Source: an uncultured Faecalibacterium sp. (GTDB lineage Bacteria; Bacillota; Clostridia; Oscillospirales; Ruminococcaceae). Taken from it: a stretch of DNA of 17,123 nucleotides. Positions 8,187 to 15,583 of the stretch are shown here, one piece after another; position 1 is the stretch's first letter, and the number at the start of each line of letters is the position of its first letter. The notes under the pieces are model-generated. The model saw nothing but the letters and a program-made list of their open reading frames with translations. It was not told the origin of the DNA and ran no database searches. Where the stretch lies: assembly GCA_934524985.1 (NCBI GenBank), contig CAKSYT010000027.1:1-17123 (forward strand), written 5' to 3'. The translations under genes and the position numbers were made by a program.

Positions 8187-10769
8187 ATGGAAGAAGATTA
8201 TGTGATGATACCGGGCAGCGGAACCAAAAAGATCATCCGCGACGTCAAAAAGGAGATCGAAACGGCCTTCCTGGATTATTCCATGTCGGTCATCGTGTCC
8301 CGCGCCCTGCCCGATGTGCGGGACGGCTTGAAACCCGTCCACCGCCGCATTCTGTACACCATGCACGAGCGCGGCAACGACCCCAGCCACGCATACCGCA
8401 AATCCGCCGATACCGTCGGTGCGGTGCTGGGCTCTTACCACCCCCACGGCGACGCATCGGTCTACGATGCCATGGTACGTCTGGCACAGGACTTCTCGCT
8501 GCGCTATCCGCTGGTGGATGGTCAGGGTAACTTTGGTTCTGTGGACGGCGACCCCCCGGCTGCTTACCGTTACACCGAGGCCCGCATGAGCCGCATGGCG
8601 GTGGAGATGCTGACCGATATCGAGAAGGACACCATCGACTGGGACCCCAACTTTGACGAGACCAAAAAGGAGCCCAGCGTGCTGCCCTGCCGCTTCCCGA
8701 ACCTGCTGGTCAACGGCAGTCAGGGCATCGCGGTCGGTATGGCCACCAACATCCCGCCCCACAACCTGAGCGAGGTCATTGACGGCTGCATCGCCTATAT
8801 TGATGACCCGGACATCGACCTGCCCGGCCTGATGGAGCACATCAAGGGCCCGGACTTCCCCACCGCCGGCATCATCATGGGACGCAGCGGCATCCGCGCC
8901 GCCTACGCCACCGGCCGCGGCAAGATCACCCTGCGCGGCCGCGCCACCATTGAGGAGACCAAGAACGGCCGCACCCAGATCGTCATTACGGAAATTCCCT
9001 ATATGGTCAACAAGGCGCGCCTCATCGAGCACATGGCAGACCTTGTCAAGGAAAAGCGCATCGAGGGCATCACCGGCCTGAACGATGAGACCAACCGCAA
9101 GGGTATGCGCATCGTGGTGGATGTCCGCAAGGACGCCAATGCACAGGTCATCCTGAACCAGCTGTACCAGTACACTCAGCTGCAGGACACCGTGGGCGTC
9201 ATTATGCTGGCCATCGACCACAAGGTGCCCAAGGTGCTCACCCTGAAGCAGATGCTGCAGAAGTATGTGGAGTTCCAGGACGAGGTGGTGCGCCGCCGCA
9301 CCCAGTACGACCTGAAAAAGGCCAAGGAACGCGCCCACATTCTGGAAGGTCTGAAAAAGGCCACCGATATCGTGGACGAGCTGATTGCCACCATCCGCGC
9401 CTGCAAGGGCGGCATGGCAGAAGCCAAAGCTGCCATCATGGAGCAGTTCGGCTTTGACGACCCGCAGGCAGACGCCATCGTCAAGCTGCAGCTGGGTCGT
9501 CTGGCCGGTCTGGAGATCTTGAAGATCGAGGAAGAACTGGCCGGTCTGCAGGCCAAGATCGAGGACTGGGAAGCCATTCTGGCGGATGACGCCCGGGTGC
9601 TTGCCATCGTCAAGGACGAGCTGCTGGAAATGAAGAAGCGCTTCGGCGACGAGCGCCGCACCGAGATCCAGTCCGTGACCGGCGAGGTGGATATCGAGGA
9701 TCTGATCGCCGAGGAGCAGTGCGTCTACACCCTGACCGAGGCCGGTTATATCAAGCGTCAGCTCAAGGCCACCTATCAGGCACAGCGGCGCGGCGGACGC
9801 GGCATCTCCGGTATGACCCGCAAGGAAGAGGACATCGTGCAGGAGATGTTCGTAGGCTCCACCCACGACTATGTGCTCTTTGTCACCGACCGGGGCCGCC
9901 TGTTCCGCATCAAGGGCTACACCATCGCCGAGGGCAGCCGCACCAGCAAGGGCATGAACATCGTCAACCTGCTGCAGCTGGCAGAGGGCGAAAAGGTGAC
10001 CAACATGATCTGCCAGAGCAAGGACGCCGAGCAGTCGGGCGGCTATGTGACCATGGTCACCAAGCAGGGTCTGATCAAGCGCACCCCGCTGGAACAGTAC
10101 GCCAACATCCGCAAGAGCGGCCTGATCGGTATTGCCCTGAACGAGGGCGATGCGCTGGCATGGACCCGCCTGACCTCCGGCCACGATATGCTTATCGTTG
10201 CCACCCGCAACGGTCAGGCTATCCGCTTCAACGAGGAAAACGCCCGCCCGATGGGCCGTAACGGCCACGGCGTGCGCGCCATCCGTCTGGCGGAGGGTGA
10301 TGAGGTCATCGGCGTGTGCATCTGCCGCGAGGGCGGCACGGTGCTGACCGTGACCGAGAACGGCAAGGGCCGCCGCTCGGATATCGACACCTACCGCATC
10401 ACCGCCCGTGGCGGCAAGGGCATCCGCAACTACGATGTGAGCCGCGACAAGGTAGCCGCCGTGAAGATCGTGGATGACGTGGATGATGTGCTGCTGAGCA
10501 GTCAGGAGGGCATCATCATCCGTCTGCACGTCAACGAGATCCCGCTGCAGAGCCGTTACGGCTCCGGCGTGCGGGTGATGCGTCTGGGCGAGAACGACAA
10601 GGTGATGGTGCTGGCACGCACCGACCACGACGACGAAGCACAGACCGAGAAGATCGACGCTTCTGAAGCCGATGCCGAGCCCACCGCCGAGCAGCTGGCG
10701 GAGATGGAAGCCGCTGACGCCGCCGCCGCCACCGAAGCCCCGGAGGCAGACCCGGAAGAGAAGGAATAA
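8187..10769 (+). CDS. gyrA: DNA gyrase subunit A
   Basis: GyrA carries the DNA breakage-reunion domain and the DNA-wrapping C-terminal domain of gyrase. The 860-residue protein has the catalytic tyrosine in AAYRYTE at Y129, a quinolone-determining segment [12 protein letters not shown] (residues 85-96), and the GyrA box QRRGGRG (533-539) that starts the beta-pinwheel wrapping domain. The end is an unstructured acidic tail rich in Ala, Glu and Asp (about residues 812-860). Position 90, equivalent to E. coli Ser83, is Ala, followed by Ser91 and Asp94. GGAGG at 8177-8181 is only five bases before the ATG. It is probably transcribed from gyrB through the inserted gene, or from a local promoter; a TATAAT at 8169-8174 is too close to be convincing. 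Confidence 0.97.
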   Translation: MEEDYVMIPGSGTKKIIRDVKKEIETAFLDYSMSVIVSRALPDVRDGLKPVHRRILYTMHERGNDPSHAYRKSADTVGAVLGSYHPHGDASVYDAMVRLAQDFSLRYPLVDGQGNFGSVDGDPPAAYRYTEARMSRMAVEMLTDIEKDTIDWDPNFDETKKEPSVLPCRFPNLLVNGSQGIAVGMATNIPPHNLSEVIDGCIAYIDDPDIDLPGLMEHIKGPDFPTAGIIMGRSGIRAAYATGRGKITLRGRATIEETKNGRTQIVITEIPYMVNKARLIEHMADLVKEKRIEGITGLNDETNRKGMRIVVDVRKDANAQVILNQLYQYTQLQDTVGVIMLAIDHKVPKVLTLKQMLQKYVEFQDEVVRRRTQYDLKKAKERAHILEGLKKATDIVDELIATIRACKGGMAEAKAAIMEQFGFDDPQADAIVKLQLGRLAGLEILKIEEELAGLQAKIEDWEAILADDARVLAIVKDELLEMKKRFGDERRTEIQSVTGEVDIEDLIAEEQCVYTLTEAGYIKRQLKATYQAQRRGGRGISGMTRKEEDIVQEMFVGSTHDYVLFVTDRGRLFRIKGYTIAEGSRTSKGMNIVNLLQLAEGEKVTNMICQSKDAEQSGGYVTMVTKQGLIKRTPLEQYANIRKSGLIGIALNEGDALAWTRLTSGHDMLIVATRNGQAIRFNEENARPMGRNGHGVRAIRLAEGDEVIGVCICREGGTVLTVTENGKGRRSDIDTYRITARGGKGIRNYDVSRDKVAAVKIVDDVDDVLLSSQEGIIIRLHVNEIPLQSRYGSGVRVMRLGENDKVMVLARTDHDDEAQTEKIDASEADAEPTAEQLAEMEAADAAAATEAPEADPEEKE

Positions 10770-10811
10770 GAAACAGCGCAGGCTGAAAGATCCTTTCCGC
10801 TGAATCACTGC

Positions 10812-10853
10812 AAAGCCCACGCAGGCCGTATGCTTGCCCGCGTGGGCTTTTTT
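10812..10853 (+). terminator. Intrinsic terminator after gyrA
   Basis: Stem AAAGCCCACGC (10812-10822) pairs with GCGTGGGCTTT (10840-10850), and a run of six T residues covers 10848-10853. The loop contains a further GGC/GCC pairing. This ends the gyrase transcript before the glycosyltransferase gene. Confidence 0.93.
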
Positions 10854-10896
10854 GCAGCAACGGCACAGCGGACGAAACGGAAAGTGAGGAAGGCGG

Positions 10897-11859
10897 ATGG
10901 CAGAGAAAAAATGCCCGGAGATCAGTGTGATCGTGCCGGTGTACAAGGTGGAAAAATACCTGAACGCGTGCATAAACTCGATCCTTGCGCAGACGTTTGC
11001 ACAGTTTGAGCTGATCCTTGTGGACGATGGCTCCCCGGACGGCTGCCCTGCCCTGTGCGATGCTGCCGCGTTGCGGGACGACCGTGTGCGGGTGATCCAT
11101 CAGAAGAACAAGGGACTGAGCGCGGCGCGCAATGCCGGTATGAAGATCGCCCGGGGAAAATGGGTCGCATTTGTGGATTCAGACGACCGCGTGATGCCCG
11201 GCTATCTTGAAAGGATGTACGCCGCAGCCCAAAAGACAGACCCGGATCTTGTGGTCTGTGATTACCTGTGCATTGACGAAAACGGCGCAGTAAAGGCACA
11301 GTCTGAAAAGCTGGTGCGGGCAGAGCAGCTGGGGCGGGAGGATCTGATCCGCAAGATGTGTCTTACGCCCTTTGCGGTGGCGTGGACAAAGCTGTACCGC
11401 CGCGAAATTCTGGAAAAAATGCAGTTCCCGGAGGGCAAACTTTACGAGGATGCCATGTTTGCGGCAAAGCTGTACCCGACCCTCCGCAAGGCGGTCTGCA
11501 TCCCGGAGGCGCTGTACTGCTACCGGTGCAATGGTGCCAGCATCATGCACAGCAAGCGCACCGTGCGGAATTTGGAAGATCAGGTGGCGGCGAACTATGC
11601 CATGTTCACCTGTGCCCGGGAGCAGGGACTGACGGACGTGCTGTGCGTATATTACTGGCTCATCGTAAAGTATTTTGTGCAGAACTGGCGCGCCATCACC
11701 CCCGCAGAGCGCAAAAGCCCGCAGGCACAAAGGGCACTGGAATGCCGCCGCACCGCATGGCAGCAGCTGAAGCAGAGCGGCGCAGTGACCCCGGCGCATG
11801 TCTTTCAGGCAGCGGTGCACCGTGTCGCACCGGCGCTGTACCTCAGGATGAAGCACTGA
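10897..11859 (+). CDS. Family 2 glycosyltransferase
   Basis: A 320-residue GT-A fold glycosyltransferase of family GT2. The N-terminus ISVIVPVYKVEKYL opens the nucleotide-sugar binding fold; VDDGS (42-46), NKGLSAARNAG (71-81) and the metal-binding DSDD (94-97) are typical. Such enzymes transfer a sugar from a nucleotide donor to cell-surface polysaccharide or glycolipid at the cytoplasmic membrane; donor and acceptor cannot be told from sequence. There is no clear transmembrane anchor in the C-terminal third. GAGGA (10886-10890) precedes the ATG by six bases. The gene follows the gyrA terminator, so it should have its own promoter, which I could not identify in the short gap, and it has no neighbouring polysaccharide genes in the window. 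Confidence 0.9.
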   Translation: MAEKKCPEISVIVPVYKVEKYLNACINSILAQTFAQFELILVDDGSPDGCPALCDAAALRDDRVRVIHQKNKGLSAARNAGMKIARGKWVAFVDSDDRVMPGYLERMYAAAQKTDPDLVVCDYLCIDENGAVKAQSEKLVRAEQLGREDLIRKMCLTPFAVAWTKLYRREILEKMQFPEGKLYEDAMFAAKLYPTLRKAVCIPEALYCYRCNGASIMHSKRTVRNLEDQVAANYAMFTCAREQGLTDVLCVYYWLIVKYFVQNWRAITPAERKSPQAQRALECRRTAWQQLKQSGAVTPAHVFQAAVHRVAPALYLRMKH

Positions 11860-11865
11860 GTGGAA

Positions 11866-11915
11866 AACCCCTTTAGTCTTTGCTACGCAAAGCCAGATTC
11901 CCCAAGGGGGCGCCT
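11866..11915. repeat. Degenerate half copy of the palindromic repeat
   Basis: Directly after the glycosyltransferase stop, AACCCCTTTAGTC, a side hairpin CTTTG/CAAAG (11878-11891) and a weak TTCCCC/GGGGGC hairpin reproduce the order of one arm of the repeats, with many changes. It is followed three bases later by intact copy B, suggesting insertion of one copy next to the remains of another. Confidence 0.6.
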
Positions 11916-11918
11916 GAA

Positions 11919-12043
11919 CCCTCTCAGTCACGGCTTACGCCGTGCCAGCTCCCCCGAAAGGGGGAGCTTTTAGCTATCTGCCGGTTAGTGCTGATAAAGC
12001 TCCCCCTTCGGGGGAGCTGGCGAACGCAGTGAGCCTGAGAGGG
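11919..12043. repeat. Palindromic repeat, copy B, with terminator-like hairpins
   Basis: The element runs from CCCTCTCAGTC (11919) to CTGAGAGGG (12043). The left arm has side hairpin CACGGC-TTAC-GCCGTG (11929-11944) and then AGCTCCCCC-GAAA-GGGGGAGCT (11947-11968) followed by TTTT, an intrinsic terminator reading right. The right arm mirrors this (11998-12018), and on the minus strand its GC hairpin is followed by TTTAT. The centre contains TCTGCCGGTTAGT. It lies after the glycosyltransferase, which has no other evident terminator. Confidence 0.88.
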
Positions 12044-12412
12044 TTCTTCTCGCTGCCATCCGGCGCAAACCATCCCCCGCAGCGCTGCGCTTTCGCAGAA
12101 AGCGGCGCTGTAAATGCAGTTTCCCTCTACGACCCCTCCCGTGAAAATGGGTTTCAGGAAAGTCCGCAGACTTTCCTGAAACCCGAAATTATAAATAATT
12201 CTTCCGCTATTGATGTGCAGAGTGCAACGACGACGACCGCCGCCAGCGGCGGAAGCAGGGAGGAGTTGTTGGGGCAGCGGCCAGCAAGACGCAAGTGCCG
12301 CCCAAGGCACGAAGCGGATGCTGGGTGCCGCAACCCGATAGCGGAGCACATTCTAAATCGTCTCGTCCGGTGGGAAGCGCATTTTTTGCGCGTCCCTGCC
12401 GTCAGGTTTGTC
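12044..12412. other. Gene-free region with a cluster of hairpins
   Basis: No credible gene lies here. Strong hairpins are: AGCGC(TG)CGCTTTC with GAAAGCGGCGCT around 12091-12119; a perfect 16-bp stem at 12149-12164 and 12169-12184 with loop CGCA; CCGCCGC/GCGGCGG at 12237-12252; GTGCC/GGCAC at 12295-12310; and GCGCA/TGCGC at 12377-12391 with a T5 loop. None is followed by a long T run in either direction. Open frames crossing it have no family features and overlap repeat copy B. It may be a second repeat family or a structured RNA; I cannot tell which. Confidence 0.5.
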
Positions 12413-12441
12413 TGGACTTCCCCTTAAAACTGTGTTAGAAT
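12413..12441 (+). promoter_or_regulatory. Promoter of the mntP riboswitch transcript
   Basis: A -35 TGGACT (12413-12418, four of six consensus bases), a 17-base spacer and a -10 TAGAAT (12436-12441) with an upstream TG (TGTTAGAAT, extended -10). The predicted start near 12448 falls exactly at the 5' edge of the riboswitch P1 helix, which supports the assignment. Confidence 0.75.
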
Positions 12442-12446
12442 AAACG

Positions 12447-12556
12447 AAATCACAATACCCGTGGGGGAGTAGCAGGCGCTTTGCAGAGCGCAGCAAGTCA
12501 ACATAATGACCGCTTTTCGGTCTGGCTTGCTTTCATTTGCGAGACTCATGTGTTTT
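12447..12556 (+). ncRNA. yybP-ykoY manganese riboswitch
   Basis: The leader shows the conserved GGGGAGTAGC (12464-12473) and CGAGAC (12540-12545) of the yybP-ykoY family, which senses Mn2+ directly. A P1 helix forms from 12447-12454 and 12549-12556. Internal stems are GCGCT/AGCGC (12476-12491), GCAAG/CTTGC (12493-12530) and GACCG/CGGTC (12508-12522), matching the family's arm layout. It lies upstream of mntP, a typical target. A terminator follows at 12608, so Mn2+ binding is expected to allow read-through. Confidence 0.93.
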
Positions 12557-12607
12557 GGTGCGTGTTTGCTGCGCCCGTGCACATGGAGTGGATTTCTCAA
12601 AAAATCA

Positions 12608-12652
12608 CCCGGTCCCGGACGTACAATGCGCCCGGGACCGGGTTTTGTTTTG
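12608..12652 (+). terminator. Riboswitch-controlled terminator ahead of mntP
   Basis: An 11-bp stem, CCCGGTCCCGG (12608-12618) with CCGGGACCGGG (12632-12642), is followed by TTTTGTTTT. It lies between the manganese aptamer and the mntP ribosome binding site, so it is the likely expression platform: off without Mn2+, read-through with Mn2+. I did not resolve the competing antiterminator helix. Confidence 0.88.
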
Positions 12653-12688
12653 GTTTGGAATACGGTCAACAAACAGGAGGCAGACAGA

Positions 12689-13270
12689 ATGGAATGGAGT
12701 TTTGTGTTTTTTCTCAACAGCGTTTTGCTGGGCGTGGGGCTGGCGATGGATGCGTTTTCGGTGTCCATGGCAAACGGCCTGCACGACCCTAAAATGAACA
12801 AGGGCACCATGGGCAAAATTGCGGGCACTTTCGGCATTTTTCAGGCAGCAATGCCCATGATCGGCTGGGTGTGCGTGCATACCATCGTGGAGCTGTTCTC
12901 GTCCTTTGAGACCCTGATCCCGTGGATCGCGCTGGCACTGCTGAGCTACATCGGCGGCAAGATGCTGCTGGACGGCATCCACGGCGAAGAAGCCGAGGAA
13001 GCGGCAGAGCTCAGCGCCGGGGCACTGTTCATGCAGGGCGTGGCTACCAGCATCGATGCCCTCTCGGTGGGCTTTACCATCTCGGAGTACGGCTGGCTGA
13101 TGGCGCTGACCGCTGCCATCATTATTGCGGTGGTCACCTTCTTCATCTGCATGGCAGGTCTGCGCATCGGCAAAAAGTTCGGCACACAGCTTTCCGGCAA
13201 GGCCAATATTCTGGGCGGCGTCATCCTCATCGGCATCGGTCTGGAGATCTTCATCACCGGGGTGTTCTGA
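12689..13270 (+). CDS. mntP: Manganese efflux pump MntP
   Basis: A 193-residue membrane protein that exports excess Mn2+ from the cytoplasm. It has about six hydrophobic segments arranged as two similar halves, with the paired family motifs GLAMDAFSVS (D21) and GVATSIDALSVGF (D123), whose acidic residues line the transport path in this family (DUF204). An acidic loop, GEEAEEAAELS at about 99-109, separates the halves. The ATG at 12689 is set by AGGAGG at 12675-12680; the frame is open upstream to 12506, but that part encodes the riboswitch. The manganese riboswitch and terminator upstream give independent support for substrate and regulation. A strong terminator follows. Confidence 0.96.
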   Translation: MEWSFVFFLNSVLLGVGLAMDAFSVSMANGLHDPKMNKGTMGKIAGTFGIFQAAMPMIGWVCVHTIVELFSSFETLIPWIALALLSYIGGKMLLDGIHGEEAEEAAELSAGALFMQGVATSIDALSVGFTISEYGWLMALTAAIIIAVVTFFICMAGLRIGKKFGTQLSGKANILGGVILIGIGLEIFITGVF

Positions 13271-13275
13271 ATATC

Positions 13276-13312
13276 AAAAGCCCGGAGCGTCTGCGGATGC
13301 TCCGGGCTTTTT
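13276..13312 (+). terminator. Intrinsic terminator after mntP
   Basis: AAGCCCGGAGC (13278-13288) pairs with GCTCCGGGCTT (13299-13309), followed by T residues to 13312. The stem of about ten GC-rich base pairs with a ten-base loop is a canonical Rho-independent terminator. Confidence 0.93.
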
Positions 13313-13324
13313 GCTTGTATGTTA

Positions 13325-13373
13325 ACTCCCTCAGTCGCGGCGTGCGCCGCGACAGCTCCCTCGGGGAGGGAGC
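13325..13373. repeat. Half copy of the palindromic repeat
   Basis: ACTCCCTCAGTC is followed by side hairpin TCGCGGC/GCCGCGA (13334-13351) and a GC hairpin GCTCCCTC/GAGGGAGC, then stops at the start of copy C. This is one arm only, without the second arm and without a T run after the hairpin (AGCCAA). Confidence 0.75.
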
Positions 13374-13376
13374 CAA

Positions 13377-13506
13377 CCCTCTCAGTCTGCTCCCGATGGT
13401 CGCAGACAGCTCCCCCGAAGGGGGAGCTTTATTTGTGCTGACCGGAAGATGCAAAAAGCTCCCCCTTTCGGGGGAGCTGGCACGCCGTAAGGCGTGACTG
13501 AGAGGG
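13377..13506. repeat. Palindromic repeat, copy C, with bidirectional terminator hairpins
   Basis: Ends are CCCTCTCAGTC and GACTGAGAGGG. The left arm has GTCTGC/GCAGAC, then AGCTCCCCC-GAA-GGGGGAGCT (13408-13428) followed by TTTATTT. The right arm has CACGCC-GTAA-GGCGTG (13481-13496) and a GC hairpin at 13457-13478. Read on the minus strand, that hairpin has a GAAA loop followed by a run of T residues (complement of 13453-13457), a good terminator for the minus-strand operon ending at 13542. The centre is inverted relative to copy B. Confidence 0.88.
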
Positions 13507-13516
13507 TTTCTCGTCT

Positions 13517-13534
13517 TTGTTCCCCGTGGAACAA
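13517..13534. other. parS-like palindrome
   Basis: TTGTTCCCCGTGGAACAA is an 18-bp palindrome with one broken pair. Its 16-bp core TGTTCCCCGTGGAACA (13518-13533) differs by one base from TGTTCCACGTGGAACA, a form of the parS site bound by ParB/Spo0J (general pattern TGTTNCACGTGNAACA), and it lies about 11-12 kb from oriC, where parS sites normally cluster. The mismatch (C for A) is within the CACGTG core, which weakens the case. Read rightwards, the palindrome is also followed by TTTT, so a weak terminator is an alternative. Confidence 0.45.
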
Positions 13535-13541
13535 TTTTGCA

Positions 13542-14228
13542 TTATTTCACGTTTTCCGGCTCGAAAAAGTCGGCGTATTCCTCGGTCAGTTTGCTGCCAA
13601 GGCGGCGGATGCCGCCGTACAGGTGCCGCTCCACCAGCGGCTCAAAGGCGGCAAGGTCGCACCGCTCGATGGCGTTCAGCAGGTTGCGGTGGTCGGCGAT
13701 CACCTCGTCCAGCCCGCCGGTGGTCATGGTGTCCAGCATGCGGAACCGGCTGTAATCGGCGTGGGCGTTCTGTAAGGTGCTCCACAGGTACATCTTGTCC
13801 ATGGCGGCAAACCATGTTTCGTGCAGGCGGCAGTCGGCCTCGTACAGCTTGTTGAAGTCCGGGTTCTCGGCGCGGGCCAGCGCCTCGTAGGCGTCCACCC
13901 GCGCACGGATCTGCGCCCGCTGCGCCGGGGTGGCGATGGGGGCAAAATCCCGCAGAATGCGCCCTTCCACGGCGGTGCGCTCGTAGATCAGCTCGTCCAC
14001 GATGCGCCGGTTCAGCCGGGTGACGGTGGTGCCCTTGTAGGGCACGATGCGCACCAGCCCGTTTTCCTGCAATTTTTGCAGCACCACCCGGATCAGGGAG
14101 CGCGGCGCATTGAACCGGGCGCACAGCGGGTTCTCGCTCAGCGAAGAGCCGGGACGGATGGTCAGGTCGATGATCTCCCGTTCCAGCACGGCGTAAATTT
14201 CGGCATCAGTCTTGTATTGCTGTTCCAT
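13542..14228 (-). CDS. GntR-family transcriptional regulator with FCD domain
   Basis: A 228-residue regulator of the FadR subfamily. Residues 8-72 form a GntR winged helix-turn-helix (LSENPLCARFNAPRSLIRVVLQ followed by the wing NGLVRIVPYKGTTV). Residues 80-210 form the all-helical FCD ligand domain, with the metal-site residues D132 and H136 (DCRLH), H180 and H202 in expected places. These proteins usually repress catabolic genes until a small carboxylic acid binds; the ligand here is unknown. ATG at 14228 is preferred over GTG at 14237 because AGGTGA (14234-14239) lies just upstream. The start is one base after the stop of the pseudouridine synthase gene, so it is the last gene of a three-gene unit. 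Nothing nearby is an obvious catabolic target. Confidence 0.9.
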   Translation of the reverse strand: MEQQYKTDAEIYAVLEREIIDLTIRPGSSLSENPLCARFNAPRSLIRVVLQKLQENGLVRIVPYKGTTVTRLNRRIVDELIYERTAVEGRILRDFAPIATPAQRAQIRARVDAYEALARAENPDFNKLYEADCRLHETWFAAMDKMYLWSTLQNAHADYSRFRMLDTMTTGGLDEVIADHRNLLNAIERCDLAAFEPLVERHLYGGIRRLGSKLTEEYADFFEPENVK

Positions 14229-14229
14229 A

Positions 14230-14925
14230 TCACTCACCTAATTCCAAAAACTCCTTCCACGGTGCGGCGGCGGGCAGGGGCAGAGAAAAGGCCATGGGCT
14301 TGCCGGTGTCCGGGTGCACAAAGCGCAGGCCGCAGCTTTGCAGGGCGATGCTGCCCTTCTGGCGGCTGCCGTATTTGCCATCGCCGTACAGCGGGTGCTT
14401 GCGGGAAGCAAACTGCACCCGGATCTGATGGGTGCGCCCGGTGTGCAGGGTGATCTCGGCAAGGCTGTTCTCCCCTGCCGTGGCAAGGATGCGGTATTCC
14501 AGCACCGCTTCCCGCACCCCCTTGCGGGGACGGCTGACCGGGAACACCCTGCCCTTGCGGCTGTCCTTGAACAGGTAGTCCCGCAGCACTCCGGCGGCGG
14601 GCAGCTGCGCATCCGGCGCACCGGCAATGACCGCGCGGTACTGCTTGACGAACTGCGGCGCGGCGGCTTTGCCCTCGGCGCGGCCGTCCTGCACGGCGTA
14701 GGCGTCCTGACTTTGGGTCACCTGACGGCTCAGGGCGGCGGCCGCCGCCGGGGTGCGGGCATAGACCATCAGCCCGGACACTCCGGTGTCCAGCCGGTGT
14801 ACCACCCCCACAAAGGCGTCGGGCGCGTTCCAGTGCGCGCGCAGCGCGGCGGGCACGCCCTCCTCGCTGGAAAGCCCGGCGGGCTTGTCCAGCACCACAA
14901 GGGCGGCGTCCTCGTATAAGATCAC
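14230..14925 (-). CDS. RluA-family pseudouridine synthase
   Basis: A 231-residue enzyme that isomerises specific uridines to pseudouridine in rRNA or tRNA. The catalytic motif HRLDTGVSGLM (residues 43-53, nucleophile D46) and the later LHTGRTHQIRVQFASRKHPLYGD motif are intact. There is no N-terminal S4 domain, so this is a short RluA-like form; the exact target base cannot be assigned. The start is a GTG at 14925 that overlaps the stop of the upstream Nudix gene by four bases (GTGA), with GAGGG six bases before it, so translation is probably coupled. The regulator gene follows with a one-base gap. Confidence 0.92.
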   Translation of the reverse strand: MILYEDAALVVLDKPAGLSSEEGVPAALRAHWNAPDAFVGVVHRLDTGVSGLMVYARTPAAAAALSRQVTQSQDAYAVQDGRAEGKAAAPQFVKQYRAVIAGAPDAQLPAAGVLRDYLFKDSRKGRVFPVSRPRKGVREAVLEYRILATAGENSLAEITLHTGRTHQIRVQFASRKHPLYGDGKYGSRQKGSIALQSCGLRFVHPDTGKPMAFSLPLPAAAPWKEFLELGE

Positions 14926-15476
14926 AGCTTGCCCTCGGCCAGCAGAGCCTTCAGCTTCAGGATGCCTGCAATGGTCTTGCCGTCCTTGATCTCGCCGCTC
15001 ATGACCATCTGGTAGGCCTTTTCCAGCGGCACCCGGTCGGGGGTCAGGAACTCGTCAGCATCAAGGTGCATCTTGGTCTCGTGCAGACCGGTGGCCACCC
15101 ATGTATAAATGACCTCGGTATCGTAGCCCACAGTGGGGTAGAACTCGCCCAGCGAGATGTAGTTGTCGGCGGTCAGGCCGCACTCCTCTTCCAGCTCCCG
15201 CTTGGCGGCTTCAAAGGGGTCCTCGCCCTTTTCCAGCTTACCGGCGGGCAGCTCCCACAGCTGCTGCTGCATGGCATAGCGGAACTGCCGCACCATGCAG
15301 ATGGTGCCGTCTGCAAAATAAGGCAGGATGCAGGCACCGCCGTGGTGGTGCACCACCTCGCGGGTAGCGGTCTTGCCGTTTTCCAGCAGCGCGGTGTCCT
15401 TGGTCAGGGTGATGACCCGCCCCTCGAACAGGGTCTCGCTGGAGAGAGTTTTTTCAAAGTGTACAGTATCGTTCAT
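14922..15476 (-). CDS. Nudix hydrolase, ADP-ribose pyrophosphatase type
   Basis: A 184-residue Nudix enzyme. The full Nudix box GX5EX7REUXEEXGU is present at residues 79-101 (GKLEKGE...RELEEECGL), with metal-binding glutamates at 94, 97 and 98. The upstream LWELPAGK and the downstream GEFYPTVGYDTEVIYTWVA fit the ADP-ribose pyrophosphatase (NudF) group, which cleaves ADP-ribose to AMP and ribose 5-phosphate and cleans up toxic ADP-ribose. Substrate is inferred from family resemblance. Only a weak TAAGG precedes the ATG at 15476. It is the first gene of a minus-strand unit with the pseudouridine synthase and GntR regulator, driven by a good promoter upstream. Confidence 0.92.
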   Translation of the reverse strand: MNDTVHFEKTLSSETLFEGRVITLTKDTALLENGKTATREVVHHHGGACILPYFADGTICMVRQFRYAMQQQLWELPAGKLEKGEDPFEAAKRELEEECGLTADNYISLGEFYPTVGYDTEVIYTWVATGLHETKMHLDADEFLTPDRVPLEKAYQMVMSGEIKDGKTIAGILKLKALLAEGKL

Positions 15477-15521
15477 TTGCCTTACGCCCCTTTTCCGGCA
15501 CTGCGCCGGTTTTATGCTCTC

Positions 15522-15551
15522 AGTTTACGGCAAAGTGCGGTTTGTTGTCAA
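15522..15551 (-). promoter_or_regulatory. Promoter of the Nudix-rluA-gntR operon
   Basis: On the minus strand a perfect TTGACA (15546-15551), an 18-base spacer and TAAACT (15522-15527, four of six consensus bases) lie about 45-75 bases before the Nudix start. The -35 end is about 30 bases from repeat copy D. Confidence 0.65.
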
Positions 15552-15583
15552 TAAAGATATGATAAATACAAGAGGGGAAAGAA

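Noticed and set aside
8142..10973. Very long open frame on the minus strand across gyrA (943 codons).
   Set aside because: It is the antisense frame of a GC-rich gyrA with strong codon periodicity. It has no ribosome binding site or family motifs, and gyrA itself is certain.
11942..12427. A 161-codon plus-strand frame, and an opposite 141-codon minus-strand frame, after the glycosyltransferase gene.
   Set aside because: Both cross the arms of repeat copy B and several hairpins, have low-complexity Pro/Gly/Arg-rich sequence and show no domain. They are probably translated repeats.
12506..12688. Upstream extension of the mntP frame.
   Set aside because: This stretch encodes the manganese riboswitch and its terminator; the start at 12689 has AGGAGG and gives a normal MntP length.
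14229..14237. GTG at 14237 as the start of the GntR regulator.
   Set aside because: The ATG at 14228 has AGGTGA at a better distance, and the extra three residues are not part of the HTH domain.
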